Below are positions 1 through 10,382 of a stretch of 64,000 nucleotides of DNA, one piece after another. The DNA is from Nepenthes gracilis. Its lineage: Eukaryota; Streptophyta; Magnoliopsida; Caryophyllales; Nepenthaceae. Location of the stretch: contig BSYO01000002.1 of the NCBI GenBank assembly GCA_033239525.1, positions 11,504,626 to 11,568,625 on the forward strand. The letters are read 5' to 3'. Numbering within the stretch: position 1 is the stretch's first letter; the number at the start of each line of letters is the position of its first letter. Below the pieces are notes generated by a model that saw only the letters and a list, made by a program, of their open reading frames with translations, ran no database searches and was not told where the DNA came from. The translations under genes were made by a program, and so were the position numbers.

Positions 1-1123
1 GTTTTCTAACTTAAGGAAGTTAGAAACTCGACCAAGGATTATAATTCAGTAGTTAGTATATTCTGGCATGCCTCAATATATTATGGTAGAAGATTGTCGT
101 TTGACCCTATTATCCGTGGGGTTGATAAAAGTGGCATCTAACTCTATCTATAAGTGTATGTGTAGACGATCTACCTTCGGGTCTCAAATAGGAGCACAAA
201 GGTTTTTTATTGTATAGGAGTAAATACAATCCGGGTTTTGATCAACTGTTTATTTAGTTGATAAGGCTTACTTACCCTGATCCCAAAAGATAAGTAAGTT
301 TTTAGAATGTTTTGACAAATATGAATAAGAAAGAATAAGAAATATGTTCTGATGGATAACGCTAAGGAAAAAATAAGCTAAGAAACCAGAAGGTTGTATT
401 TAGGTTTATGCTTATTTTATTTTGTATGATTCCTATCTTCTATGATATGATTTTAAGTTTGAGTATGTATATGCATGTTCTTTGTTATTTATAGTATCTT
501 ATTGAGTATTTGGCTCATTCCTTATTATTTTACTAACCCTTTAAATGATTTGTACGAATTTTTGCCTAATGAGTAGGAATGAAGATGGAAGGACTTTATT
601 TATATTTTTGAAGATATTTTGTATATCTATTTTTAGATAGTATTTATAGTATTTTAGTTATTAATTTTAGTTTGACTTCACTAGTAGATTGTGGTGAAAT
701 TGATATGGAGTTTTTGGACTGTATAATTCCATATCAGTTATTGTACTAGATATATATAGCTGTTAGGAATATAAGAACGTTGTATCTCAGTGATAATTTT
801 TGTATCAGATGGACAAATATTATAAATATTTATTATTTTCGCAGATTGTTATGTGATTAACTTTTAATAATTAGCAGGCATTTTTTCTTAATAAAGACTA
901 ACGTTATTCTATTATTAAGTTGGTATTAGAGCCACAAATGACGTGGCAATGTATTTGGATCCTATATATTATCATGTGTTGTTTATGTATAGGTGATTGT
1001 AGTATGAATAAGAAAAGCTCAAATCCAATAGGTTAATAATTTATTTATTAGTAAAATTAACAATTAAAAGATAATAAATTATGATTATGATTTATAACAA
1101 ATTTTAGGATGTGGACCGTCACA
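1..1123 (+). repeat. LTR, 3' portion, sense; left end outside window
   Basis: AT-rich Ty3/gypsy LTR text running into the window from the left. It shares phrases with the other chromovirus LTRs here, including a GAGCCAC..ATTTGGATCCTAT block near 930-970 that recurs in the LTR at 2600-4723. It ends in CCGTCACA at 1123, the usual LTR terminus in this window. The following bases (GTTGGGTCC) are a poor match to an initiator-Met primer-binding site. No coding capacity is visible. The family assignment rests on similarity to the other LTRs in the window only. Confidence 0.65.
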
Positions 1124-2206
1124 GTTGGGTCCGACTTTCTTATATGGTTGTTTGGTCAATCTGATTTTGGTTATAAACATTGCTCTCTACTCATATATTA
1201 ATGTAATAATATGATTTATTTTTCAGCCACTTGATAATGTGACATTTTGAATCTTGTGGTTAGAATACTTATTTCATTTTAGGTCAATTGTGGTATAAAT
1301 TTGTAGTTCACGTCTATCATTAATTGAATTTGTTAATTTATAATGGATTAATTCCATTAATGATTCAAGTTCGGTATACGGACATGACAATAATATCTGT
1401 ATAGCTCTCAAATAGATTGGTCCTATTGTCTCTTAGCTCTACGTATAGGTTGTTACATGGATATCTTTGATAATATCAAATCATACAATCAAATGATATT
1501 CCCAAAAAATCTGTCAAAATTCCATGACCTAGACCAAGTTCCTTCTTTGAATGTAACTACTACCAATAATGGATCTCCTCTCTTACCTAATAATGAGACT
1601 AAAACTCTATTTGATTCTATCTAAATTGTCTATGCTCATAAAATAATTTTCCAAAATAGTAATTGAAAACAATCCCAACAATCCTTTACATATGGCTTCA
1701 CTAAACTCTTATCACCCAAATAATAATTAACAAGGCCAAAGAAACTCCAAATCTTCACCAATGTCGGGGTCTATCTTAATCAACAACTACTTAAATCCCA
1801 GGTATTTTTATTGGTATGTCTAATCCCAAATAGAATGGCCCAAGAATGCCATATTCTCAACCCAAAGTGTGGACTTTAACATTTACTAGTCAAGTATACT
1901 TCTCTAAATCAAGCAGGACAATCCTTAGTTATTTCAATTCCATTAAGGTACTCTTGGAATAAACCCAATTGTCAATGATAACCACAACAGCACATAGGTC
2001 CACATGTGGTTGGAGTACCCCATCCATCGAACATAACAATGCCTGCGATACATAGAGTTCATTCCTTGCTAGAACTATTGCCTTAGAGTGTTTCAGATCA
2101 TGATCTAAGATTGGTGATAATTTGATCTCACATCAGTCTTTAGACAATACTAGAATATCTACTGTTGTTTTTAAGTCCTTGGTAATGGATGCTTGATGTT
2201 GATTAT
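1124..2206 (-). pseudogene. Decayed minus-strand chromovirus internal region with an RT fragment
   Basis: On the minus strand around 1880-1690 a degraded reading frame resembles the end of a Ty3/gypsy RT: VENMAFLGHS (family form F-L-G-H-V), a stop-filled stretch, then after a frame change TLVKIWSFFGLVNYY, matching the family's TEIRSFLGLAGYY. This is seen in the sequence and agrees with chromovirus RT/RNase H junctions. The rest (1124-1680 and 1890-2206) is AT-rich and full of stops, and I cannot assign domains. Orientation fits a minus-strand element whose 5' LTR begins at 2207 on its right. Confidence 0.5.
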
Positions 2207-2599
2207 TGTGATGAATCACGTCCTAAAGCCCGTCATCAATCTTAATCATAACTTATTATCCTTTAATTATTAATATTTTTAGTTAAACACAATCTAATCA
2301 ACGGGACATACGCCTTCTCTATAAATATTTCAATGCATCTGTAGATAAATAATAACTCAATATACATAAGATTCAAATACGTTGTCACGTCATCTGTGGC
2401 TCTAACATTAACCAAACAATATGCTACCACCTTCATATTAAGGAAAGATGCTTGCTAAACTAATCATATACAAATCTATGAAAGCAAATAATATCTATAA
2501 AACTTTAACCATCTGAACAACACTTACAGAGAATTCATTATTCTATAACATTAATCAAAGCTGATCCAAAACTTTACATCATTTTCCTCTCAGTCTACA
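2207..2599 (-). repeat. Antisense LTR fragment, inverted copy of 900-1123
   Basis: Begins TGTGATG, the reverse of an LTR terminus. The reverse complement of about 2207-2420 aligns throughout with plus-strand 930-1123: the shared GAGCCACA-ATGACGTG block, the ATTTGGATCCTAT-like block and the TTAAAGGATAATAAGTTATGATTA-like block all appear in the same order. It is cut on the right by the LTR starting at 2600. It is probably the 5' LTR remnant of the minus-strand element to its left. Confidence 0.6.
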
Positions 2600-4723
2600 T
2601 GTAAGGATCTAGTTTCATCATCATTCCAATTATAGTTAAGTATGTAAATATAAGTGAATCAAGGTTAAAGAACATAGGAGGAATTGGATTGAAAAGCCTA
2701 AAGACCAAAAATTGGCAAATCAGGAACCAGTATTGTAAACATTAAAATGTTAATCCGTAAATAAGATTCAAGTTTTAAATTATGATAATCACTGTTTATT
2801 AAACTTATATAATCAAAATTAAGGTCCAAGGATGTAAAAAAATTGGGTTAGAATGGTCAAAACGGTCCCAGACGGTACGTGTACAGAGTTGGCTTGTTGT
2901 AGGCTTGATGCAGGCCTGATGGATGCTTGACGCACGCCCAAGGCACTCCCAGGGTGCGATTTCCAGTACTATCACGCCCGAAGCACCCCCGAGGAGGTGC
3001 CGGGTGCAATTTCAAAAATGTTGTGTCAATGATCGCCTGACCAACGCACGAGGTGCTAGTTTGGGTATATAACCCACGTCGTTAGCTTTTCTCCCTCATT
3101 TTCAATAGAAAAGAGAGAGAGGAGAGAGAGGAGAGAGAGAGAGAACGTGGAGGAGAAGAGAGAGAAGAGGGGTTCAAGGCTTTCGAGTATGTTTTTGGTG
3201 TGGAGCTAGTTGAGAAACTTGTAGATCGAGTCGAAACAAGTGTACTCATATGCTTTTCTTTCTCTTATTGATCTTTTCATTTTGTTCCTTTTAGATATTT
3301 TTATTCAAATGCTCATCTAAGCATGTATTTTAAAATATCCATATATTAAGCATGTATATATGTTGATTTCGTGTTCGATTTAGAAGTTTTATGAGATGTT
3401 GTGTTTTGTTGGAAGCCCTAACCCCACTCCTCACGATTTCTCCCAATTATTTTGGGTATATGTGTAATATGGCCTTAAAATTCCAAACCCTAATTTCATG
3501 AACATTTTTACCTTAATTATTTGATTTTTATTTACATGTATTTTGTATATGCCATTTTGTATGTCCCGAAAATTATGTTTGGTGCCTTGTATGGAGGAAT
3601 TGGTTATCCAAAAGTTAAAATATTTTGTTTGGCTCAATGTGGTAAGAATTTTCTAATTTTCCTAAGCTCTATATCCATTTATGCATGTATTTGAAGTCAC
3701 GTGAAGATTGTGTAATAAAAAATATGCATATATGATATGAAAAGAGTAAGAAGAGAACTCCACAATTTGTTAAGACATATGAATTATTTTTCAAAGAGTG
3801 AGAACTAAGTGTTAAGAATTAAGTGTAAATTTTTCTTAAGATAAATTAAGAAATTAGACTGAGAATTTATATTTCAGAGAGTAATATTTTCTGACATATA
3901 TTAGGATATTACAATGATAACTGAGAAAAATGCCCTACCATGGGGGTTTATAAGACGGCGTTACGTATGCATTACCTTTGGCAGAATTAGAGGTATAAGA
4001 CATTTTGATTGTGTGGAGTGAACATAATCCTTTTCTACAATTGTCTGTTTTGTTAGTTGGTAAGGTCTACTAATCTTGGTCCCTAAAGATAAATCAGTTT
4101 TGCATATTTTGAAGATTGAAGGAATCAGAAATAAAGTAAGAGATGTGAATGCAATATGGAAAGGTCTTTTGATCATGTTTTATGTTAAATATACATTATG
4201 ATTATATTCCGTCTCTTTGGTTCATTATCAAGTATAAATATGTATGTCTTTGTTTATATTAGTGCCTTGGTTAGTATTTGGCTCACTCCCTTACTGTTTT
4301 TCTTACCCTCAGATGAGCACAATCTGATACCCGATGAGGAGGATTAGAGGTCACAGATTCCTAGGCTTGTAGAATGATTTTGTGGATTTATGAATTTGTA
4401 TGGAGGGCTTGTGCATATGTTGGAAAGATATGTTGATGTATTTTGATTATTTTGATGATATTTTGATGAGTTTAGTTTTCGTTGTATATCGATAATTTTA
4501 TATACTTTCGCAGGTCATTATGGTTTATTTTTGGTACCTAGTGGTATCTCTCTATCTCAATGTTGTATTCGAAGATATGTCGTTGGAGCCACGAATTTTG
4601 TTATGGTGAGATTTGGATCCTATGTATGTTAGATGTTCATTTTTGATGGATTTTATATGATTTGCATTTAATTATTAACGGACATTATATTTAAGTGATT
4701 TTTAGTTAATCGGTCCCGTCACA
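2600..4723 (+). repeat. 5' LTR of chromovirus element E
   Basis: Starts TGTAAGGATC and ends CCCGTCACA, followed directly by a primer-binding-site-like sequence. Length is 2124 bp, normal for Tekay-type LTRs. It contains a TATA box (3066-3072), a GA-rich leader tract (about 3110-3170), a CAAGTGTAC motif (about 3239-3247) and a TTCGCAG|GT stretch near 4508. The antisense solo LTR at 15894-18473 is a diverged relative over its U3. The left 5-bp flank is CTACA; no right partner was found because the element is interrupted at 5708. Confidence 0.75.
3066..3072 (+). promoter_or_regulatory. TATA box of LTR E
   Basis: TATATAA lies about 40-100 bp upstream of a (GA)n-rich tract, the position expected for the U3/R promoter of a plant gypsy LTR. 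Confidence 0.6.
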
Positions 4724-4736
4724 TGTGGTATCAAAG
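4724..4736 (+). other. Primer-binding site of element E
   Basis: TGTGGTATCAAAG directly follows the LTR terminus. It resembles the initiator-Met tRNA primer site (TGGTATCAGAGC) with a few mismatches. Confidence 0.7.
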
Positions 4737-4975
4737 ACAGGTTATGCCTTAGGTTTGATTTGGATTTTATGCGGGAGTTTAGGATAGGATAAATTAGATC
4801 GGATAGTCTTAGTTATCCTAATTAGTGTCTTAATTAAGTTGAGTTACTTTACTTAGGTCTCGACTAAGTTGGGATCAATTAGTTATGTGTGATCGCTTAG
4901 TGTATAGTATCTTAGTGTCCGAGTTAAATTGTGAACTAACCTGAATTGTTCTTATTTCAGAAAAAAGTATTAGCA

Positions 4976-5707
4976 ATGGTGAATAAAAGGAGAACTAAGG
5001 GTGGCGGCTATCTGCATGATCAAGAGTCAGAGTATTTGAATCTATTTGGAAAGATGGCAGATTTTATGGAGGCTCTGGGGCAGCAAAACTTGGCTCCAGT
5101 TATTGTTCTGGTCCCTGCCCCAGCTCTTGAAAAACTCAAGATGGTAGCTTATGATCATTTTCCAAATGAATGTGTGCTTGAGTTTTTAGGAAAGCCAGAT
5201 CCACTAAAAGCAAAAAGTTGGATTTAGAGGCTCAAAAAGTCATTTTCAGTCATTCGATGTCCTGAAGGAGATAAAGTCTTATTAGCTTCTCATCGTCTAG
5301 AAAGCGAGGTTGATCATTGGTGGGTAATGAAGAAGAGAGCTCTAGGAGTGTTTGAGAGTGAATCTTTTGGAAAATATTTGAAGAGGCCTTTATAGACAAA
5401 TATTTTTCTAACAGTTTTTGGGAACAGAAGGAGGAAGAGTTTATTTGGCTTAGGCAAAGTGATCGTATAGTGGCTGAGTATGACAAAAAATTTACCGAAT
5501 TGTCACATTATGTACCTTATATGGTAGATGAGGAAGTGAGGAAGGCAAATAGATTTCAGTAGGGTTTGAGCTATGAAATCAAAAAGCAACTATCAACATT
5601 AAAATTACGGACCTACGAAGAGGTATTAGATCGGATGCTGATATTCGAGAAGGAGCTTAGGGATTGGGAATATTTTAAGAAGAGAGCTGCAAATCATGGA
5701 GAGTGGG
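4976..5707 (+). pseudogene. gag: Element E gag (broken)
   Basis: Structural Gag of a Ty3/gypsy chromovirus. The start at 4976 (MVNKRRTKGG) is chosen because it opens the basic N-terminus just after a pyrimidine-rich CAG; an in-frame ATG at 4946 lies upstream. The retrotransposon gag domain is recognisable: FLGKPDPLKAKSWI, a TAG stop at 5225-5227, RLKKSFSVIRCPEGDKV, EVDHWW, then after frame changes EFIWLRQSD..VAEYDKKFTELS and LSTLKLRTYEEVLDRM. At 5708 the frame is cut by the LTR of element F, before any zinc knuckle. It is non-functional. Confidence 0.85.
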
Positions 5708-7101
5708 TGTAATATTCTAAATTTTTATTCGATTCAATCGAGATTATTTATTATTTTAGATACTTTGGGTGTGACAAAAATTAATTAAATATTATAAAAT
5801 TTTGAAGGATATTTGGACCAATTGGACCGGCACCCGAACTGCGCTCATATTGTTGCCCGGGTAATGATTTGGATTTTAGAATAAAAGAAACGAAATATAT
5901 AATAATAATAATAACAATAACAATAATAACAATAATAATAATAATAATAATAAAAGAAGCAGAAAGAACAGGACGCAGGGGAGAAGGAGGGGAAGAAGAG
6001 GAGAGAGAGAGAGGGAGAAGAGAGAGAAAGGAGAGATCAAGGTTCTCGGGTTCGAATCCGATTTACAGCGAGTTGGAGAAGTGATAGATCGGGTCGAGGT
6101 AAGTACATCCATACCCTTTTCATTTTCTCTTTTCAATCTTCGTTCTTTTTTCTTGGTGTATTTTTGTCCTGGTACCCAACCCATACTTAAATTTTGTGAA
6201 ACCCATGACCCAAGCAGAAGTATTCACCGATTTGTAGCCCGATTCACGATTTCATGCAATTCTTGCGCACCCTGAAACCCTAACTAGCACCCAAACCCAG
6301 TTTAACCGATCTATTTGAGTTTTATCCATAATTTGGATTTAGCAAATTGTTACCCACAAGTTCGATACCAGTTTCTAATTTCTGATGCAAGTTATACTGA
6401 TTTATGCTTTCTCTTGTTTCCATATACGTCCCTGTTCTTTGAATAATTCTATTGTTTTGCTTATCTATACGTATGTTCTACACGAAAGAATTACACTTGC
6501 ATATTTTTATGGTACCTTATTGGGCCTCGATTCACTTTTTTATTTTTTTCCTCTCCAGATGATGTAGTAGAGTTGATTTCGAATGAGCAAGAGTAGATAA
6601 AGCCTAGTCAATAAGATTTTTGTGAGCTTCAAAGCCTATTTTGGGAGTCCGATTAGCTTGAACGTAAATACCTAAATTGTTGATGAAAATTATGTATTAA
6701 TGGTTATAACATGTTCTGTATTTTTGTTGAAATGGTATTTCTACTTCCGTAGGTTTATATTTTGGACATAGTTTGGCTTTTGCTATCTACATTTGGATTT
6801 TGTACAGGTCCTAGACGGCATCTCTTGTATGAAATTTGATGTAGTAGACTGGAATGTTGATTTAGAGCCATGGTTGTGTATATGGCATTGGAAGATCCTG
6901 TGTCAGTGATGAAAATGTGTGTTGATGTATATTAATTTGTATATTTGTATATTTTATTCAGGTTGATTGTATCAGTTTAGCCTAATTTTAGGAAAAACTC
7001 TGTCCGTTTTTCCTTAAAATTCTAATATATTATTTTGAGCTTCAATTCTGTATGGTCATTGATGAAATATATTAGAGAAAAAAAATATTCGCTCCATCAC
7101 A
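5708..7101 (+). repeat. 5' LTR of element F, inserted in E gag
   Basis: Starts TGTAATATTC, ends CTCCATCACA and is followed by TTGGTATCGGAG, a good initiator-Met primer site. Length is 1394 bp, shorter than the related LTR at 7340-9180, which holds an extra central block (GACTATCGAAC..CGCCCCC) missing here; an internal deletion is likely. A consensus GT donor (GAG|GTAAGT, GT at 6099-6100) and an acceptor-like TTCCGTAG|GT (AG at 6751-6752) are present. Confidence 0.8.
5899..5952. repeat. (AAT/AAC)n microsatellite
   Basis: A run of about 18 AAT/AAC triplets, followed by purine-rich GA tracts to about 6040, inside the U3/R region of LTR F. Reading frames across it give only poly-Ile or poly-Leu and are not genes. 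Confidence 0.9.
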
Positions 7102-7339
7102 GTTGGTATCGGAGAAATAAGATGCCTTAGATCGATCAATCAAAAAGCGAAAGCATAGGCTTAAGTTTAAGCAGGGATAGGTCAGTGGTAGTTATGATTA
7201 AATAGGATGTTTAGGAGTTAACCCTTAGGCTAGTCCTGAATCTTATTGAATTATTGTTAACCCCATTCCTCTAACCTGATTTCTTGAGGCTTATTAATGT
7301 TGTGATTGCTTTTGGTTATAAGATGTAGCATGGCACGTA
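7102..7339 (+). other. Primer site and leader of element F, cut off at the gag start
   Basis: Begins GTTGGTATCGGAG (initiator-Met primer site). The leader shares GATGCCTTAG-ATCGATCAA-CAAAAAGCG text with the leader of element A (about 26611-26645). It reaches an ATGGCAC at about 7330, where a Tekay-type gag would begin, and then switches abruptly into unrelated LTR sequence near 7340. The remainder of F is absent. Confidence 0.65.
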
Positions 7340-9180
7340 GTGTTTGGCTTACCGTGGGCTCAAGCCCAACAAGAGGTACAGAATCCAAAATAGAGTGCGC
7401 TCTCCGCTGGCTCGAGAGCAAAGGAAGCGTTGAACGGCAGAATGTCCCGGCTCGCTGTTTGCTCGAGCCAGCCGGCCAGCGCCCCTTTTCTATAGACCTG
7501 CACTTGCCGTGCGCTCAATGGGCACTCGAGCGCAAGTTTGAAAACTTCCCACCTTCTTAAAATCGTGTTTAAAAAGAAGAGAAGGGGTGGGGTTTTAGAG
7601 CACGGAACAGTAAAGCAAAGAGGAGGGAGAGGAGAAAAGAGAAGGGAAAAGGGAATAAAGCCACATCTGGTCTGATCAGAGTAAGAAAATCAATTAATCA
7701 GGCTAAGACAAGTGTACCTCGGACATTATTTTTCATTTTTACTGCTTTTTAGTTTCTCAACTTTGATATTTACGCTTTAAAACCCACTTCCCCTAAGCTT
7801 TATTACAAATAATGCATGTTTTCCAGGATTTTATGCCTAGATTTTGTGTTTGTACATGATTATTATGGATTGTGGCTTCAATTTCGTGTTTGGTTCATGT
7901 TTTGGTGTTCGTTTCATGTCCAAACAGTTCCCCTAAAACCCTAACTCAAAAAATTTAGAAATTTTTTATTTAAATTCATAATTTGGTATATGTATTATGA
8001 TTTATGGCTTTAATTTTGTGATTTGGCTTAAGATTTAGGTGTGATTTTGTTCAGAAGCTTCGCATGAAAACCCTAGAATGAAAATTTGAGAATTTATATT
8101 TGGAAACTTGAAATCTTGAGATTTAAATGTCAATTGGTGCCTTGTTACAGTTTATTCGACGATTTGTACCTGGAAACTTTGCATGGAACTGTGTTTTTGA
8201 ATTATGGAGGCCCTTTAAAATTATCTGAAAGATTGATTGTATGAAATTGGACTTCGCCTTGAGATATGATGAATTTTGACTATGAAATTATGAGCAAATG
8301 CATTAAGTTATGTTATCGGTAAGAAAATTGGACCTAGAACTATTATACAGTTCGATAAGGTTCTCCAAAATGCCTTAGAATTTTATAGTAGTAATCAAGG
8401 ATAATTCCGTCCAAGGAGTGATACATGGTCCGCCCCTCATTGGGACGTAATCAGGAGGGTAGAGACTATCGAACTTTTGAACCTTTGAATCATGGATGAA
8501 ATGAAATGGAAATAAATGTTATCGAACTTTTAGCCTTTACTTGTGTGGATTGAATACAATTTATCCTAGATTATTCGCCCCCTTGGCTGGTAGGGGATAC
8601 TAGTTAGGTCCCTGAAATAACGAACTATAATTTTGAGGAATAAGTGAGATTTGAACTGATTTATGAATTCCAATTCATGTTTTTATTGATTTATGCCTTC
8701 TTCCTGTTTCCATGGACGTCATTGTTTTTCAAATATTTCCATGGATTCTGCTTTATCACACTCATGTTTTGTATGAAAATATTTCACTTGCATACTTTTA
8801 AGGTACATTGTTGGGTTTTGTCTCACTCTTCTATTTTTTTCCTTCCAGATGAGACGTAGAGCTACTACCCGATGAGAAAGAGTAAAGAAAGGGTTTAGCT
8901 AAAGAAGCCTCGAGAAGATCTGAAGCCTTTTAAAGAATTTTTTTGGAGTTGATAGTAGTGAATGTAAATAACTAATTTTGTGCATGGAATTTATGCATTT
9001 ACAGTCATGGCATATTATGTTTTACGATGGATGTATGTTTTATGCTTCCGCAGGTTGACTCATGATGATAGTTGCTTCCACATTATTGTTTATTGGAGAT
9101 TTGTTTTGTTATGGTCCTAGATGATACCTCTTTAGATCCAATACAGTAGTTAGGAGTACTGTGTTGGAGTCATGGATGAT
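7340..9180 (+). repeat. Partial Tekay-type LTR G (both ends missing)
   Basis: Closely resembles the 3' LTR of element A (31322-33731). It has the same GC-rich block of GCTCGAGCG/GGCGC phrases (about 7350-7545), a GA-rich leader, CAAGTGTACCTCGGAC (about 7712), the cytosine-rich CCGCCCC region (about 8430) and TTCCGCAG|GT (about 9047-9056). The first several hundred bases and the usual GTCACA end are missing. The right edge merges with LINE sequence around 9180. It could be the 3' LTR of F after internal deletion, or a separate insertion. Confidence 0.65.
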
Positions 9181-10382
9181 ATGAAAATTGTGGTCCTATG
9201 GCAAGGGTATTTCTTTTTTAGATTTGACTCTGATGCCCAGTTAGAAGATTGCCTTGCAAATGGTCCTTGGGCTCTAGGGGAAAACCAATATATCTTAAGA
9301 AATGGGTTCCTGGTACGGTGCTGTCGAAAGAGACCCCTAAAACTGTGCCGGTTTGGATTACTCTTTTTAATGTTCCGGTTGAATATTAGACTCCGCTGGG
9401 ACTTAGTTGGATCGCTAGTGCGGTTGGGAAACCAATCTAGCTTGATGCTAATACGGCTCGTATGGATCGGATGCAATTTGCCCGTGTATGTGTGGAAGTT
9501 GAACCTGGGATCATGTTGCCTGACAAAATCAGGTTAAAACCCTGTGCAAGTGCGGGAACTGAACCGGAATTGAGTATAGAGGTCACAGTTGAATATCAAA
9601 GGAAGCTGGTGCGATGCGGTACTTGCCGAAAAGTGGGCCATTCATTCTGCCAACCGAAGAAGGTTTATAAGGCCACAGGAAGAGTGTTGCCACTGCCCTC
9701 GTCGTTCCCTAGTCCGGCTCTAAAGAACCCACCGTCACCTAAGGAGATGGTAAAGGAAAAACATGATGACATATCTACATCCAATTCCTTTAAGATACTT
9801 CAGGAGGAGGATGTTCAGTTAAAGCTGGGGAATTTAGTCTCTCAGGATGAATTACCCTCCAACGAGGTGTTGAAGGATAGATTGGAATCTCAGGATGCAT
9901 GTAACTCTTGTTTGGATCTTGCTCCTCCAGGTCCAACTTGCTCTATTACATCTGGAGAGGTGCTGGTGACTAATGATGATCCAATTGCTCCTCAGCCTCC
10001 ACAGATATATCTGGCTGATGCTGTTGGGCACAGCAATTTGGAGGGGCTTGCTATCTGCGCCAATGCAGATTCATCCGTGGGTGTTTCCCCAAAAAGCCCC
10101 AACTGCTGTGAGGAGTTGGCTATCATATCAAATCTCCTAGGAACATTAAGTCCTAACTCTAAGTTGCACACCAGAGATCCTGATGGTAGTCCTCCTGGCC
10201 GGAGTACTAGGGCTCGTAAAGCTAAACGATCAACTGAAGCGGGGTCTGCGGCCGGTAAGTCGATACATGTCCCAGGGAATGCCAGGAAGGTTCAGGAGCA
10301 AACCAAAAAAATCAATAAAATTCTAAAGAATTCTAAGGGACCTAAAAGTTCAATCCCCTCCACTTCCTTGAGTAATGGTTAA
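9181..10382 (+). pseudogene. LINE ORF1 (DUF4283/CCHC-type RNA-binding protein), broken
   Basis: Nucleic-acid-binding protein that would coat LINE RNA. The N-terminal part reads as a DUF4283-like domain (VVLWQGYFFFRFDSDAQLED, CLANGPWALGENQYILRNG). Near 9310-9330 the frame shifts; the continuation reads KETPKTVPVWITLFNVPVEY, has two in-frame stops, then joins the open frame from 9462 (MDRMQFARVCVEVEPG). A zinc-binding segment CGTCRKVGHSFC follows (Cx2Cx4H, with a shorter spacing to the last Cys than usual). The C-terminus is Ser/Pro/Lys-rich and low complexity. The N-terminus is missing at the LTR junction. Confidence 0.85.

Noticed and set aside
5869..6184. Poly-Ile and poly-Leu frames on both strands
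   Set aside because: They are products of the AAT microsatellite and GA tract inside an LTR.
4724..7115. tRNA genes at the TGGTATCAGAG-like matches
   Set aside because: Only 10-13 bases match and each lies directly after an LTR end; they are primer-binding sites.
2600..9180. LTR G as the 3' LTR partner of element E
   Set aside because: Its sequence belongs to the A/F type rather than the E type; E's relative is the antisense LTR at 15894-18473.
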